Source of the DNA: Roseovarius aestuariivivens
GTDB lineage: Bacteria; Pseudomonadota; Alphaproteobacteria; Rhodobacterales; Rhodobacteraceae
Reading direction: 5' to 3'
Assembly: GCF_004761875.1 (NCBI RefSeq)
Contig: NZ_SJEY01000007.1
Span: forward strand, 124,001 to 188,000
DNA: 64,000 nt
Shown here: piece after piece, positions 7,317 through 15,745 of the stretch
Position numbering within the stretch: position 1 is the first letter of the stretch
How the letters are laid out: every line of letters starts with the position of its first letter
Program-made: the position numbers and the translations under genes
Notes under the pieces: generated by a model
Databases searched by the model: none
What the model was told of the DNA's origin: nothing
What the model saw: the letters and a program-made list of their open reading frames with translations, nothing else

Positions 7317-9644
7317 ATGTCTTGGGGGCTTTTGTTGCGGATTAAGATTGTTGCTTTGATTTTGTCGCAAGTCGCGTGCCTCGTCCTCCTCGCCTTGGAG
7401 GCGCGCGCACAGATAGCAGGTGACACGCCACAAGTTGTGATCATCGAGGGACCAGAAAACCGGATAATGTCCCCGGAAGATGTCGATCTGCAGGCGGAAC
7501 CTTGTGTTGTTGAACTTCCGGGCTGGGCAAGTGCCGTTGAGCGCGCAGTCTGGGGCGACATCTGCAATTATGGATGGTCCGATCTGTCGTCTTGGGCCGG
7601 CGACACCTGTGCCGACGATAATCCCGACATTATGCACCTGCAGCCATGGGCTCTGTCCCGACGGTTCATGACCTTGATCCTGACGGACCCCCGATATACT
7701 GAGGCACGCCCAAGCACCTCTGCAGCCCTTTATTGCGCGTATATTCCAGATATTAGGCTACGCGACCAAAGGTTTCCGGGTTCTTTGATTCTTTCCTCAA
7801 GCGTTCTTGGAAAGGTAAATCTCACAGATGCCCGGATTGACGGAACGCTTGACCTGCGACGCAGCCACGTTCTGAACTCAGTGAATGCCTGGCGAATTCG
7901 TGTAGATGGTGCGTTACGACTGAACAGCATTCAAATAGGGCCAGTTGATTCAAACATCGAAGGCAACGCCTTTTTCCAGGATGCCGAAATTCAAGGACTT
8001 GCTAACTTCCGTGATGCAATCATTTCGGGTGAACTTAAGTTGGAGCGAGCTTGGGTTCGAAATTCTCTTTTTCTGGATGCGTATAGTCATTTTAAAGATG
8101 TCGATCTCAGCGACGCACGGATTGAAATAGACCTAGTGCTTAACAACGCCGTCACGACTGGACGACTAAACTTGGCAGGTGTCAAGATAAGCAGTAGCCT
8201 CTTTATGCGTGACGGCGTTTTTCACCAAGGTGCGAATCTCATTGCTGCGCAAGTCGAGGGAGCACTCGAAGCCGATGGATCGACTTTTAACGGGCTTTTT
8301 AACGCCAACAGGATCAATGTTGACGAAAGTGTCTATCTTAGAAATGGAGGGCAATTTCAGGGCGTTGATCTGCTCGGTGCGGACATTGGCGGAGCATTGG
8401 AAGCCGATGGATCGACTTTTCAAGGACTGTTCAATGCCAACCGCATCAATGTCTCAGGCAGTACTTATTTGCGCAATGGAGCGCACTTTCAGGGCGTTGT
8501 CCTGATCGGCGCGAACATTGGCGGAACACTGGAAGCCGATGGCTCGACTTTTCAAGGGCTGTTCGATGCCAACCGCATCAATATCTCTGAAAGTATCTAT
8601 TTGCGGAAAGGCGCGCAATTTCAGAGTGTCAATCTAATTGGCGCAGACATAGGCGGAACACTGGAAGCAGATGGCTCCAACTTTCAAGGTCTATTCAATG
8701 CCAGTCAAATCAATATCAAAGATAGCGTTTATCTACGCAATGGAGCTAGCTTCCAAAAAGTTGATTTGATCAGTGCGAATATCGGTGGGCAACTTCAATT
8801 GCACGGGAGTACTTTCACTGATTCAGTTGACTTAACCGAAACTAAGGCTCAATCACTTTTACTTTGGCGCTTTGGCAGAAACGATCCAACACCAAGTCAT
8901 GTCCGTTGGGAAAAGAATGCCACCCTTACTCTTCGAAATGCAGAATTGGGCTCTCTACAAGCACTTATGGCGCAGGTGGCGTCAATGATCACAGATAGCT
9001 GGCATCTCGCCGACGGATCCCGCCTGCCTGTTGATTTAAACGGCCTGACCTACGAGCGTTTGGGCGGTCTCTCATCCGGCGTGGAAAACGATCTGGCCCA
9101 GGTCGATTCCGACAGCCTGATCGACTGGGTCGCCAATAGCCACCCAGCGGGCATGGGCAGGAACGACGGCTACCGCCCGCAACCCTATCGCGCCCTCGAA
9201 ACCGCCCTGAGCGACATGGGGGCAGAGGCCGCCGCCAGAGAGGTTGCCTATGCGCGCCTGAAACACCGCGCGGCAACCCGAATCTCCGCAACCCCCCAGA
9301 CCGATTTTATGAAATGGCTACGCCAAAGCGCCACCTTTCTCTTCGACCGGTTTCTTCAGTTCACTGTCGGCTTCGGCGTTTACCCCGCACGCGCATTCTA
9401 CTGGTTCTTCGGCCTTGTCATCCTCGGCGCCATAGTCGCGCGCAAGGCTCACAAATTCTACGGCTCGAGCCGCATGGATTGCTTCTGGTATAGTCTGGAA
9501 AACGCCATTCCGCTGATCGAGCCCTCCGAAGATCACAAGGTCACGCATGCAGAACCCTCTGTCCGCAGCTTCTTCCATTTCCAGAAAGTCGCGGGTTTCC
9601 TCCTCGCCTCTGTCCTGATCGGTGCGCTCACGCTCGGAGGCTGA
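7317..9644 (+). CDS. Repeat-rich secreted/membrane-anchored protein, predicted beta-helix
   Basis: 775 residues. A signal peptide (about residues 1-32, ending ARAQ) is followed by an unassigned domain with W and C residues (about 50-140), then a long solenoid of LxxAxIxGxLxLxxSxF-type coils. Residues about 300-500 contain four near-identical 44-residue units (ADIGG.LEADGS.FQGLFNANRIN). Two hydrophobic segments close the protein (about residues 685-705 and 755-775), suggesting membrane anchoring. Spacing of small and aliphatic residues recalls pentapeptide/bactofilin-like beta-helices; this is inference. The N-terminal two thirds is visibly richer in A/T than the last 650 bases and the neighbouring genes. 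Function is unknown. Confidence 0.85.
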   Translation: MSWGLLLRIKIVALILSQVACLVLLALEARAQIAGDTPQVVIIEGPENRIMSPEDVDLQAEPCVVELPGWASAVERAVWGDICNYGWSDLSSWAGDTCADDNPDIMHLQPWALSRRFMTLILTDPRYTEARPSTSAALYCAYIPDIRLRDQRFPGSLILSSSVLGKVNLTDARIDGTLDLRRSHVLNSVNAWRIRVDGALRLNSIQIGPVDSNIEGNAFFQDAEIQGLANFRDAIISGELKLERAWVRNSLFLDAYSHFKDVDLSDARIEIDLVLNNAVTTGRLNLAGVKISSSLFMRDGVFHQGANLIAAQVEGALEADGSTFNGLFNANRINVDESVYLRNGGQFQGVDLLGADIGGALEADGSTFQGLFNANRINVSGSTYLRNGAHFQGVVLIGANIGGTLEADGSTFQGLFDANRINISESIYLRKGAQFQSVNLIGADIGGTLEADGSNFQGLFNASQINIKDSVYLRNGASFQKVDLISANIGGQLQLHGSTFTDSVDLTETKAQSLLLWRFGRNDPTPSHVRWEKNATLTLRNAELGSLQALMAQVASMITDSWHLADGSRLPVDLNGLTYERLGGLSSGVENDLAQVDSDSLIDWVANSHPAGMGRNDGYRPQPYRALETALSDMGAEAAAREVAYARLKHRAATRISATPQTDFMKWLRQSATFLFDRFLQFTVGFGVYPARAFYWFFGLVILGAIVARKAHKFYGSSRMDCFWYSLENAIPLIEPSEDHKVTHAEPSVRSFFHFQKVAGFLLASVLIGALTLGG
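8271..8798 (+). repeat. Four tandem 132-bp in-frame repeats
   Basis: The GCCGATGG (GCAGATGG in the last) word recurs at 8271, 8403, 8535 and 8667, exactly 132 bp apart, with most flanking bases conserved; a fifth, degenerate unit begins near 8799 (LHGSTF for ADGSTF). Each unit encodes 44 residues of the solenoid described for the surrounding gene. Confidence 0.9.
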
Positions 9645-9727
9645 TCGAACCGCACCCTTGCCGCGGCGCCGGTGCACCCGTATCTAGGGTTCCAATATCA
9701 GACACCTTTTTAGGATCGGAGACACGG

Positions 9728-10072
9728 ATGTTCAAGGGATTGGGCCAGCTCGGCGATATGGGCAAGATGATGAAGGCCGCGCAGGAAATGCAGACCAAGA
9801 TGGCCGAGTTGCAGGAAGAAATGCACAACATGACCGTGACCGGCGAAAGCGGCGCGGGTCTGGTCAAGGCCGTCTGCTCCTGCAAGGGCGAGCTGAAGAG
9901 CCTCGACATCGACCCGTCGATCTTCAATTCCGATGACAAGGAAGTGGTCGAGGACCTGATCCTCGCCGCGATCAAGGATGCGCAGACCAAGGCAAATGAG
10001 AAGGCGCAGGAGGAAATGGGCAAGCTGACCGAGGGCCTGGGTCTGCCCAAGGACATGAAACTGCCGTTCTGA
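9728..10072 (+). CDS. ybaB: YbaB/EbfC nucleoid-associated protein
   Basis: 114 residues; small dimeric DNA-binding protein usually encoded beside recR and dnaX. Recognisable features are the Met/Gln-rich N-terminal helix (MFKGLGQLGDMGKMMKAAQEMQ), the central VTGESGAGLVKA strand and the C-terminal LPKDMKLPF. GGAGA lies 8 bases before the start. Upstream dnaX, the common partner, is not here: the repeat protein occupies that position. recR follows after one membrane-protein gene. Confidence 0.95.
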   Translation: MFKGLGQLGDMGKMMKAAQEMQTKMAELQEEMHNMTVTGESGAGLVKAVCSCKGELKSLDIDPSIFNSDDKEVVEDLILAAIKDAQTKANEKAQEEMGKLTEGLGLPKDMKLPF

Positions 10073-10078
10073 CGTGAC

Positions 10079-11116
10079 ATGACCCAAATCGATCCCGCCC
10101 GGCCTCCCTCCGCCCCGCTGCTCTGGCGTGGCGCGGGCGCGGCGGCGGTCGCCGCAGCGGTGGTCATGGCGCTGGTCTATGGCTGGATCGAATACGAGCT
10201 GACAGGGCGGCTCGCCGATGGGTGGCTCATCGGTCTCGTCACGCTGAACACCGTGATCGTCTATCGCTTCGGCCTGCATATCGTGTCCAAGCTGTACGAT
10301 CTGGCGCGGGTCCTGCCGCCCAAGGGCGCAGAGGCCCGACCGCCCGACGGGGGCGAACTGACCGAAGACATTCTCGGTCATCCGTTGATGCCGCTCTTCG
10401 GTCTGGGCTACGGGGTGTTGTTCTGGTTCGGCATGACGTATCTCGCACCCTGGACCTGTACCGGGGAAACCCCGCCCGAGCCATGCGATGCCGCGCTCGG
10501 GCCGTGGCTCAGCTGGTTCATCGGAACCGCGAACATCATGATCGGCATGGGCCTTTTCGCGGTCCTGCGCTTCTGGCTGGCGTTACGCGCGACGATACCG
10601 GCCTTTCCGGTGCGCATCCTCAACCTGTCACGCGCTCCCATCCTCGAACTGGTGCGCGTCAACGCAGAGGTGGTAATGACCACGGCCGCTGTGACCTGCG
10701 TTGCGATCCTCGGGCTGGTGCTGGCCGACTACAACATGAACTCCATCGGTCTTGGCTTCGCGATTTTCGCCTTTGCCGTGGTGCTGCTGACTTACGCACT
10801 GCCGATGGTGCCGCTGTCAAACCGACTTGCCCGTGCCAAGGCCGAGGAACTCGACCAGATCGAGCGGTTGATCGACGCGCGGGTGCGGCGCGACACGCAC
10901 CAGGCGCCGCGCAGGATTGATCCGGGTGATCCGGACTGCCTGCGCACGGACAAAGATCTGCCGGATCTCGAAACGCTCACCCGGGCGCGCGACATGATCC
11001 TGTCGGTGCGCACCCTGCCGCCGGGCGGGCAAGTGTCGGTTTCGGCGGCAGGCATCGTGACCTTCTTGTCATTTCTTCCCAGCCTCATAGACTACGCGAT
11101 GAGAAACCTATTCTAG
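10079..11116 (+). CDS. Polytopic membrane protein of unknown function
   Basis: 345 residues with about six hydrophobic helices (near residues 15-40, 46-65, 100-125, 140-165, 200-220 and 225-250) and one at the C-terminus (about 325-343). A soluble acidic/basic stretch (250-310) follows the sixth helix and includes a hydrophobic-free [17 protein letters not shown] region. No family motif is recognised. It starts 7 bases after the ybaB stop and ends 46 bases before recR, so it likely sits in the same transcript. The GTGACATG context gives only a weak ribosome site, consistent with coupling to ybaB. Confidence 0.75.
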   Translation: MTQIDPARPPSAPLLWRGAGAAAVAAAVVMALVYGWIEYELTGRLADGWLIGLVTLNTVIVYRFGLHIVSKLYDLARVLPPKGAEARPPDGGELTEDILGHPLMPLFGLGYGVLFWFGMTYLAPWTCTGETPPEPCDAALGPWLSWFIGTANIMIGMGLFAVLRFWLALRATIPAFPVRILNLSRAPILELVRVNAEVVMTTAAVTCVAILGLVLADYNMNSIGLGFAIFAFAVVLLTYALPMVPLSNRLARAKAEELDQIERLIDARVRRDTHQAPRRIDPGDPDCLRTDKDLPDLETLTRARDMILSVRTLPPGGQVSVSAAGIVTFLSFLPSLIDYAMRNLF

Positions 11117-11162
11117 GCCTCCCGTGGCCGGATCAGCCACCAAGACCAGAGCAGACGGATCC

Positions 11163-11756
11163 ATGACAGCCAACCGCGACATCGATGCACTCATCGACAT
11201 GATGGCCCGCTTGCCCGGCCTCGGCCCGCGCTCGGCGCGGCGCGCGGTGCTGCACTTGATCCGAAAGCGCGAACTCTTGCTGTCGCCGCTCGCCGACCAG
11301 ATGCGCCGGGTGGCGGAGACCGCGCGCGAATGCCGGAATTGCGGCAACATCGGCACGTCCGACATCTGCGACATCTGCGCGGCCGAAAAACGCGCCAACG
11401 GGCTGATCTGCGTGGTCGAGGACGTTGCCGATCTCTGGGCGATGGAACGCTCCGGCGTGTTCAAGGGGCGTTACCACGTCTTGGGTGGCACTCTTTCCGC
11501 GCTCGACCAGATCGGTCCGGATCAGCTTCGAATCCCGACCCTTGTGGACCGTGTCGACCGCGAGTCGATTACCGAGGTCATCCTCGCCCTGAACGCCACT
11601 GTCGATGGACAAACCACGGCGCATTACATCGCCGATCAGCTCGAAGGCCGGGTCACGCTTACATCGCTGGCCCAGGGCGTGCCGATCGGCGGCGAACTCG
11701 ACTATCTCGACGACGGCACCATCACCGCCGCGCTCAACGCGCGCAAAGCTCTCTGA
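11163..11756 (+). CDS. recR: Recombination protein RecR
   Basis: 197 residues, standard length. RecR acts with RecO/RecF to load RecA at gaps. The helix-hairpin-helix region [16 protein letters not shown], the four-Cys zinc finger [16 protein letters not shown] and the Toprim domain beginning [18 protein letters not shown] are all clear. The ATG at 11163 is preferred over an upstream in-frame ATG at 11124, which would add a non-conserved leader. Confidence 0.96.
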   Translation: MTANRDIDALIDMMARLPGLGPRSARRAVLHLIRKRELLLSPLADQMRRVAETARECRNCGNIGTSDICDICAAEKRANGLICVVEDVADLWAMERSGVFKGRYHVLGGTLSALDQIGPDQLRIPTLVDRVDRESITEVILALNATVDGQTTAHYIADQLEGRVTLTSLAQGVPIGGELDYLDDGTITAALNARKAL

Positions 11757-11804
11757 AAAATTATCTCGCGGCCGCCGACGCAAAACCGGGCGGGTCCGGA
11801 CACG

Positions 11805-11832
11805 AAAAAGCCCGGGTGCATCCCGCCCGGGC
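11805..11832 (-). terminator. Rho-independent terminator of the trcR gene
   Basis: GCCCGGG/CCCGGGC 7-bp stem (11810-11816 and 11826-11832) with AAAAA at 11805-11809, which reads as a T-run on the minus strand. It lies about 30 bases beyond the trcR stop and between convergent recR and trcR. Confidence 0.82.
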
Positions 11833-11861
11833 CTTGAGCCATCCAGCGGCTGCTCCGCAGA

Positions 11862-12608
11862 TCAGGCGTTTTCGTCCTCGTCGTCGGTTTCGCCGTCCGA
11901 GGGCAGGTTGAAAAAGCTGTCCGCGTCGAACTCCTTTTCCTTCTCCTCGCTGTCCGACGACAGGCTGAAGGTTTCCAGCCCCTCGATCGCGGTGGGCATG
12001 CGCGGCTCGGCCTCGGCCCCGAGGCTCTGTTCCGTCGACAGAAGCTTGCGGCGCTCGTCGTCACCCATCGCTTCGCCATCCTTGGCCTTCTTGGAAGCGG
12101 CCTTTTGCACGGCGGCGTCCAGCTCGGTCTGCTTGCACAGGCCCAGCGCGACCGGATCGATCGGCTGCATGTTGGAGATATTCCAGTGGGTGCGCTCGCG
12201 AATCGACTGGATCGTGGGCTTCGTCGTGCCCACCAGCTTGGCGATCTGCGCATCGGCCAGTTCGGGATGGAATTTCACCAACCACAGGATCGCGTTCGGG
12301 CGGTCCTGGCGCTTGGAAAGCGGCGTGTAGCGCGGCCCGCGCCGTTTTTCCTCGCCCTCGGCGGCGGGATTATGCTTGAGCTTGAGCGTGTGCAGCGGAT
12401 CCGCCTCGCCCTTGTCGATCTCTTCCTGCGTCAGCTGGTTGTTGGCAATCGGATCAAAGCCCTTCACGCCGGCGGCCACGTCGCCATCCGCGATGCCTTG
12501 GATTTCAAGCTCGTGCATGCCGACGAAATCGGCAATCTGCTTGAAGCTCAGCGTCGTGTTGTCCACCAGCCAGACGGCGGTGGCTTTCGCCATCAGTGGT
12601 TTCGCCAT
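11862..12608 (-). CDS. trcR: Cell-cycle transcriptional regulator TrcR (DUF1013)
   Basis: 248 residues matching the alphaproteobacterial DUF1013/TrcR family. The N-terminal MAKPLMAKATAVWLVDNTTLSF and the helix-turn-helix-like IADFVGMHELEIQGIADG are characteristic; a second HTH-like segment (LADAQIAKLVGTTKPTIQSIR) follows near residues 115-135. The C-terminal 80 residues are acidic and low-complexity. The role in CtrA-linked cell-cycle control is taken from the family. It has its own terminator and is transcribed towards recR. Confidence 0.87.
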   Translation of the reverse strand: MAKPLMAKATAVWLVDNTTLSFKQIADFVGMHELEIQGIADGDVAAGVKGFDPIANNQLTQEEIDKGEADPLHTLKLKHNPAAEGEEKRRGPRYTPLSKRQDRPNAILWLVKFHPELADAQIAKLVGTTKPTIQSIRERTHWNISNMQPIDPVALGLCKQTELDAAVQKAASKKAKDGEAMGDDERRKLLSTEQSLGAEAEPRMPTAIEGLETFSLSSDSEEKEKEFDADSFFNLPSDGETDDEDENA

Positions 12609-12745
12609 ATCTTACGTCTCCTTCACGCAAATCTTCCCCGTCGCCCTGTCAGGGGCAGCCTCGGAGGATCCGGGGCGGGTTTCCGTTGTCGGGGAACTTG
12701 GCCGCTATATACTGACCCCGCGATCAAAATGAAAGCCGGAATTCC

Positions 12746-13381
12746 ATGCGCGCCCTCGTTCTTGTGTTTTGGGGCCTGACGGCCCTCGCCGCCCGCGCTG
12801 GCGACGCGCGGCCCGGCGACTTCGACTATTACGTCCTCAGCCTGAGCTGGTCACCCACCTGGTGCGCACTGGAAGGCGACGCGCGCGGCGCCGATCAATG
12901 CGCGCCGCGCCACGACCACGGCTGGGTGCTGCACGGGCTCTGGCCGCAATACCATCGCGGCTGGCCCGAACACTGCCAGACCGCCGCGCGCCCGCCCACG
13001 CGGTCCATGACCCGCGACATGGCCGACATCATGGGCAGCGCCGGGCTCGCCTGGTATCAGTGGAAGAAACACGGCGCCTGCTCTGGTCTCTCGGCGCCCG
13101 CCTATTACGCCCTCTCGCGCGAGGCTTACGGGCGCATCGCCCGGCCCGAGGTCTTCCGCAAGCTCAAGACCCCGGTGACGTTGCCCGCCTCCGTGGTCGA
13201 GGACGCCTTTCTCAAGGCCAATCCCGGCCTCAGCCGCGACATGCTGACCATCACCTGCCGTGCCGGCCGTATTCAGGAGGCGCGCGTGTGCCTGTCAAAA
13301 TCTCTCGATCCCGTCCCCTGCGGCCGCGACGTGATCCGCGACTGCACGCTCAAGGACGCGCTTTTCGACCCGGTGCGATGA
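12746..13381 (+). CDS. Ribonuclease T2 family, secreted
   Basis: 211 residues with a short signal peptide (cleavage probably after ARAG, about residue 19). Both T2 signatures are visible: CAS I as H63-GLWPQ and CAS II as WKKHG (W106-G110, with H109). Cys pairs (for example C40, C52, C77, C112) suit disulfides in the periplasm. The CAS II glutamate that assists catalysis in fungal T2 enzymes is a glutamine here (Q105), so activity should not be assumed. It is the last ordinary gene before the 13.4-18 kb accessory island. Confidence 0.9.
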   Translation: MRALVLVFWGLTALAARAGDARPGDFDYYVLSLSWSPTWCALEGDARGADQCAPRHDHGWVLHGLWPQYHRGWPEHCQTAARPPTRSMTRDMADIMGSAGLAWYQWKKHGACSGLSAPAYYALSREAYGRIARPEVFRKLKTPVTLPASVVEDAFLKANPGLSRDMLTITCRAGRIQEARVCLSKSLDPVPCGRDVIRDCTLKDALFDPVR

Positions 13382-13415
13382 AGCCTTACAAACAACCTTT
13401 GCCTTTAAGCTTTGA

Positions 13416-13586
13416 AACCTCGCGCAAGGCTGCTTTGCGGGCAAAGCGGTCGGACGTGCAATTCATTCAATTTGGTTCAAGCGGCCTAAACCGCAATTTG
13501 AACTGACGTGGCGTTTTCTGCGCAAGCAGCCCACATTACAGGCATTCATCGAAGAAGCGCATTTCGGAAAAGATCTAACTTACTGA
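13416..13586 (+). pseudogene. Possible 3' remnant of a coding gene
   Basis: An open frame of 56 codons with protein-like composition (WFKRPKPQFELTWRFLRK followed by QPTLQAFIEEAHF) but no ATG or GTG start and a stop just upstream. It could be the tail of a gene truncated when the neighbouring island arrived. I do not recognise the family. Confidence 0.25.
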
Positions 13587-13642
13587 CTGAGAAGCAAAAC
13601 TTTTCGGCGGATCAGATTTTTCTTTTCGTGCATTATTGGAGG

Positions 13643-13729
13643 TCAAGCGCCTTGGTTCCCTACTGCTTCGACGAAAAGAACGTGGGTTGTGAAGGCTACT
13701 ATCATCAGCCCAATAATCAACGAGATCAT
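13643..13729 (-). CDS. Possible 28-residue hydrophobic peptide
   Basis: Short frame beginning MISLIIGLMIVAFTTHVLF, enough for one transmembrane helix, in otherwise non-coding AT-rich DNA. There is no strong ribosome site and no family is known to me, so this may be chance. Confidence 0.2.
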   Translation of the reverse strand: MISLIIGLMIVAFTTHVLFVEAVGNQGA

Positions 13730-13914
13730 TGAACCGTTGCAGCCTAATTTGGAATGTCGACTGAGTTCGAGCACAGTATGAGTCGTGAAGCCGCTCAACG
13801 GCGGCTGTGTTCTCTGCTTTATCTGTGGCCAACAAAACGTCGGCAAATCAGGCTTCGGCGCCGGGCTGCAAACCATCTTTCAACGCAGTCCACCCTGCTT
13901 GCTCAACACATCTC

Positions 13915-13943
13915 TAGATTGTGGACGAGAATTATGTTATATT
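13915..13943 (+). promoter_or_regulatory. Candidate promoter of the capsid-like operon
   Basis: TAGATT, 17-base spacer, TATATT, about 70 bases before the ATG at 14011. It is AT-rich and plausible but not a strong match in its -35 box. Confidence 0.35.
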
Positions 13944-14010
13944 GAAAGAATAATACCCTTCATTAGTAATACGATTTCCGACCTCAAATTCTATAGTGGA
14001 ATGGGTTGAT

Positions 14011-15015
14011 ATGGCAGAGAATCTTTCATCAGTTTCATTGATCGCGAATCCGACGCTCAATGCAAATCCTCGCAGGTACAGCAGCCAAGATGCTGGAAAT
14101 ATCAATCGTGTCATTGGGCAGTTGCGGATGTTCCTTCCCTGGAAACCAATTCGCTATGGCCAGCGATATCTCGTATTGGGCCATCAAGGTTCAAGCTCGG
14201 GCGTGAATGCTGAATTCTACGACCACGAAAGCTCGGCTGTCGGCCCTGTCCCTGAAACGCGCTACGAGTTTGCAGCACCTCCGGAAGCGCCGTCGCAGGA
14301 ATACGCGCTCAAAGAAATCGCGACCCATTTTGATGTCAGGCTAATCAGTCAGCAATTGTTACAGAGTAACATCAACTTTACGCGTTTCATGAAACGCGCC
14401 TGTGCTTTTGCGATTTGCAACCGTTTGGAAAACGCGCTGATAAACGGCAACAGCTTAAGCGATCCGGAAGAATTCGACGGCCTAAGTCGGCTTGTTGAAA
14501 TCGGCATGGGGCGGCAGATCAACGCCTCGGCAGGAGACGGGCTGGAAGCACTGGATGAGGCGATGTTCGACATCCGCTCGCGCGCGGGTCGGTGCGACCT
14601 AATCGTGATGAATTCGCGCGCTATCCGTCGATTGCTGCAGTTGCAACGCGAAGACGGCTATCGACCGATCCTCCGACAAAGCCGGAAGCTGCGCGGATCG
14701 CGGATTGCGATCTACAACGGCGTACCCGTCTGCCGGAGCGACCATATCCCCACTACCACCAACGGCACGACATCCGTTTTCTTTCTGACACGTGGCCAGA
14801 ATGGCGTTTACGGGATCATTCCCCGAAGACGCGTCCGCCTCAAGCGCGGCAAGAAGCGTGGGCGCATTGTGTGGCGGCCTTCGGGCATCCGCTTTACCGG
14901 CGTGGTCAACTCGGCCGACCCGACCCGCGCCTACCAGGCCCGCCTGTTTGCCGCCTGCGTATCGGAAACCAACGATGGGTTGATCGAACTGGCCAACTGG
15001 AATGTGAACGGGTAG
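14011..15015 (+). CDS. HK97-fold major capsid-like protein
   Basis: 334 residues. The arrangement matches phage major capsid proteins of the HK97 fold: an N-terminal arm and loop (1-100), a long amphipathic spine-like helix around residues 110-145 (SQQLLQSNINFTRFMKRACA), then NRLENALINGNS...EFDGL, the almost universal capsid stretch, followed by DLIVMNSRAIRRLL and the strand/loop YNGVPVCRSDHIPTT and TTSVFFLTRGQNGVYG. A strongly basic patch (RRRVRLKRGKKRGR) sits near residue 275. No maturation protease, portal or terminase gene is nearby. It is the first of three packed genes; the next starts 7 bases after its stop. Start 14011 is preferred to 13996. It could be a prophage relic, or an encapsulin-like shell. 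Confidence 0.78.
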   Translation: MAENLSSVSLIANPTLNANPRRYSSQDAGNINRVIGQLRMFLPWKPIRYGQRYLVLGHQGSSSGVNAEFYDHESSAVGPVPETRYEFAAPPEAPSQEYALKEIATHFDVRLISQQLLQSNINFTRFMKRACAFAICNRLENALINGNSLSDPEEFDGLSRLVEIGMGRQINASAGDGLEALDEAMFDIRSRAGRCDLIVMNSRAIRRLLQLQREDGYRPILRQSRKLRGSRIAIYNGVPVCRSDHIPTTTNGTTSVFFLTRGQNGVYGIIPRRRVRLKRGKKRGRIVWRPSGIRFTGVVNSADPTRAYQARLFAACVSETNDGLIELANWNVNG

Positions 15016-15022
15016 GCACGCT

Positions 15023-15745
15023 ATGTCCTGTCACTATTCTGACATTTCAGCGGAAAATCGGCCGAGCTTTCTGCCCCGACGACCGATCACATGGAAAAGC
15101 TGCTCGGCTCGCGCGCGCAAGAAGCTGGAAGGCTTCTATGCCTGCGGCTATCTCTACGCTAAGTCGGCTGACCTTTTTCTGGAACGGCTCGCCTCTTATC
15201 CCTCGCCTGATCGTCAACACATTTGGAACAAGCAGCGAGAGACGAAAACGGCGGGTATGTTCGACGAGTATAGCGGTGCGCCAAGTCACTGGTTCGGGAG
15301 CTATGTCGGGAAAAATTTCCGGTTTGTTCGCAAAACCTTCAAGCGTGTCATCAGGCGGTTTGAAAAGGGCTATGACTTTGCCGGCAAGAGCCGCCCCATC
15401 AGGTTCGAATGCCTGTCTGAGAACTGGGGCGGATGCCGAAGCACTCTGCTGGCGAACGCTTCCATCTACGGCACGGTCCGTGTGTGTCCCAGAACGCTGC
15501 GCAAGCCACTCAACGAAGGCGCAATGGTTATCCTTCACGAGTTGCTGCATCAGCGGCTCGACATCGGCGATCAACGTGATCGCGCGTGTCATCGGGGCTC
15601 GGATGCGCGCTGTTACCGTGAAGGCGCACGCAAACTAGTGCAGGCCGGGAAACTGAGCAAGGCCCTGCGCAACAATGATAACTACGTCTACTTCGCACGA
15701 GGAATTTATCTGGCTCAGAGGTTGCCATGGACCGCAACGCGTTGA
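15023..15745 (+). CDS. M35/aspzincin-like zinc metallopeptidase
   Basis: 240 residues, basic, without a signal peptide. The peptidase core is H172-E-L-L-H176 (HExxH) followed 18 residues later by G192-S-D194, then CYREGARKL and KALRNNDNYVYFA. This is the layout of deuterolysin/lysine-specific metallo-endopeptidases (HExxH plus GTxD aspartate ligand, then a Tyr/Asn-rich helix with NADNYxxF). The N-terminal 100 residues lack a match. The gene lies between the capsid-like gene (7-base gap) and the repeat protein (19-base overlap), so the three are probably one operon. The third protein carries a diverged copy of this domain. Cytoplasmic location or packaging in the capsid shell are both possible; substrate is unknown. 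Confidence 0.75.
   Translation: MSCHYSDISAENRPSFLPRRPITWKSCSARARKKLEGFYACGYLYAKSADLFLERLASYPSPDRQHIWNKQRETKTAGMFDEYSGAPSHWFGSYVGKNFRFVRKTFKRVIRRFEKGYDFAGKSRPIRFECLSENWGGCRSTLLANASIYGTVRVCPRTLRKPLNEGAMVILHELLHQRLDIGDQRDRACHRGSDARCYREGARKLVQAGKLSKALRNNDNYVYFARGIYLAQRLPWTATR

Larger units (their letters stand above)
13382..14010. other. Long low-GC intergenic region at the left edge of the capsid-like island
   Basis: About 630 bases with no convincing gene. Composition drops sharply compared with the RNase T2 gene. It holds an open frame without a start codon (13416-13586, plus strand, ending FLRKQPTLQAFIEEAHF...), a possible 28-residue hydrophobic minus-strand peptide, and a candidate promoter just before the capsid-like gene. 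No tRNA, integrase or inverted-repeat ends are seen. Confidence 0.6.

Noticed and set aside
8271-8798. Regularly spaced repeats considered as CRISPR
   Set aside because: Unit is 132 bp, in frame, with the whole unit conserved; no short repeat with unique spacers and no cas gene.
14011-15015. Capsid-like gene considered as the GTA capsid of the genome
   Set aside because: The Rhodobacterales gene transfer agent cluster would show terminase, portal, protease and tail genes next to it; none is here.
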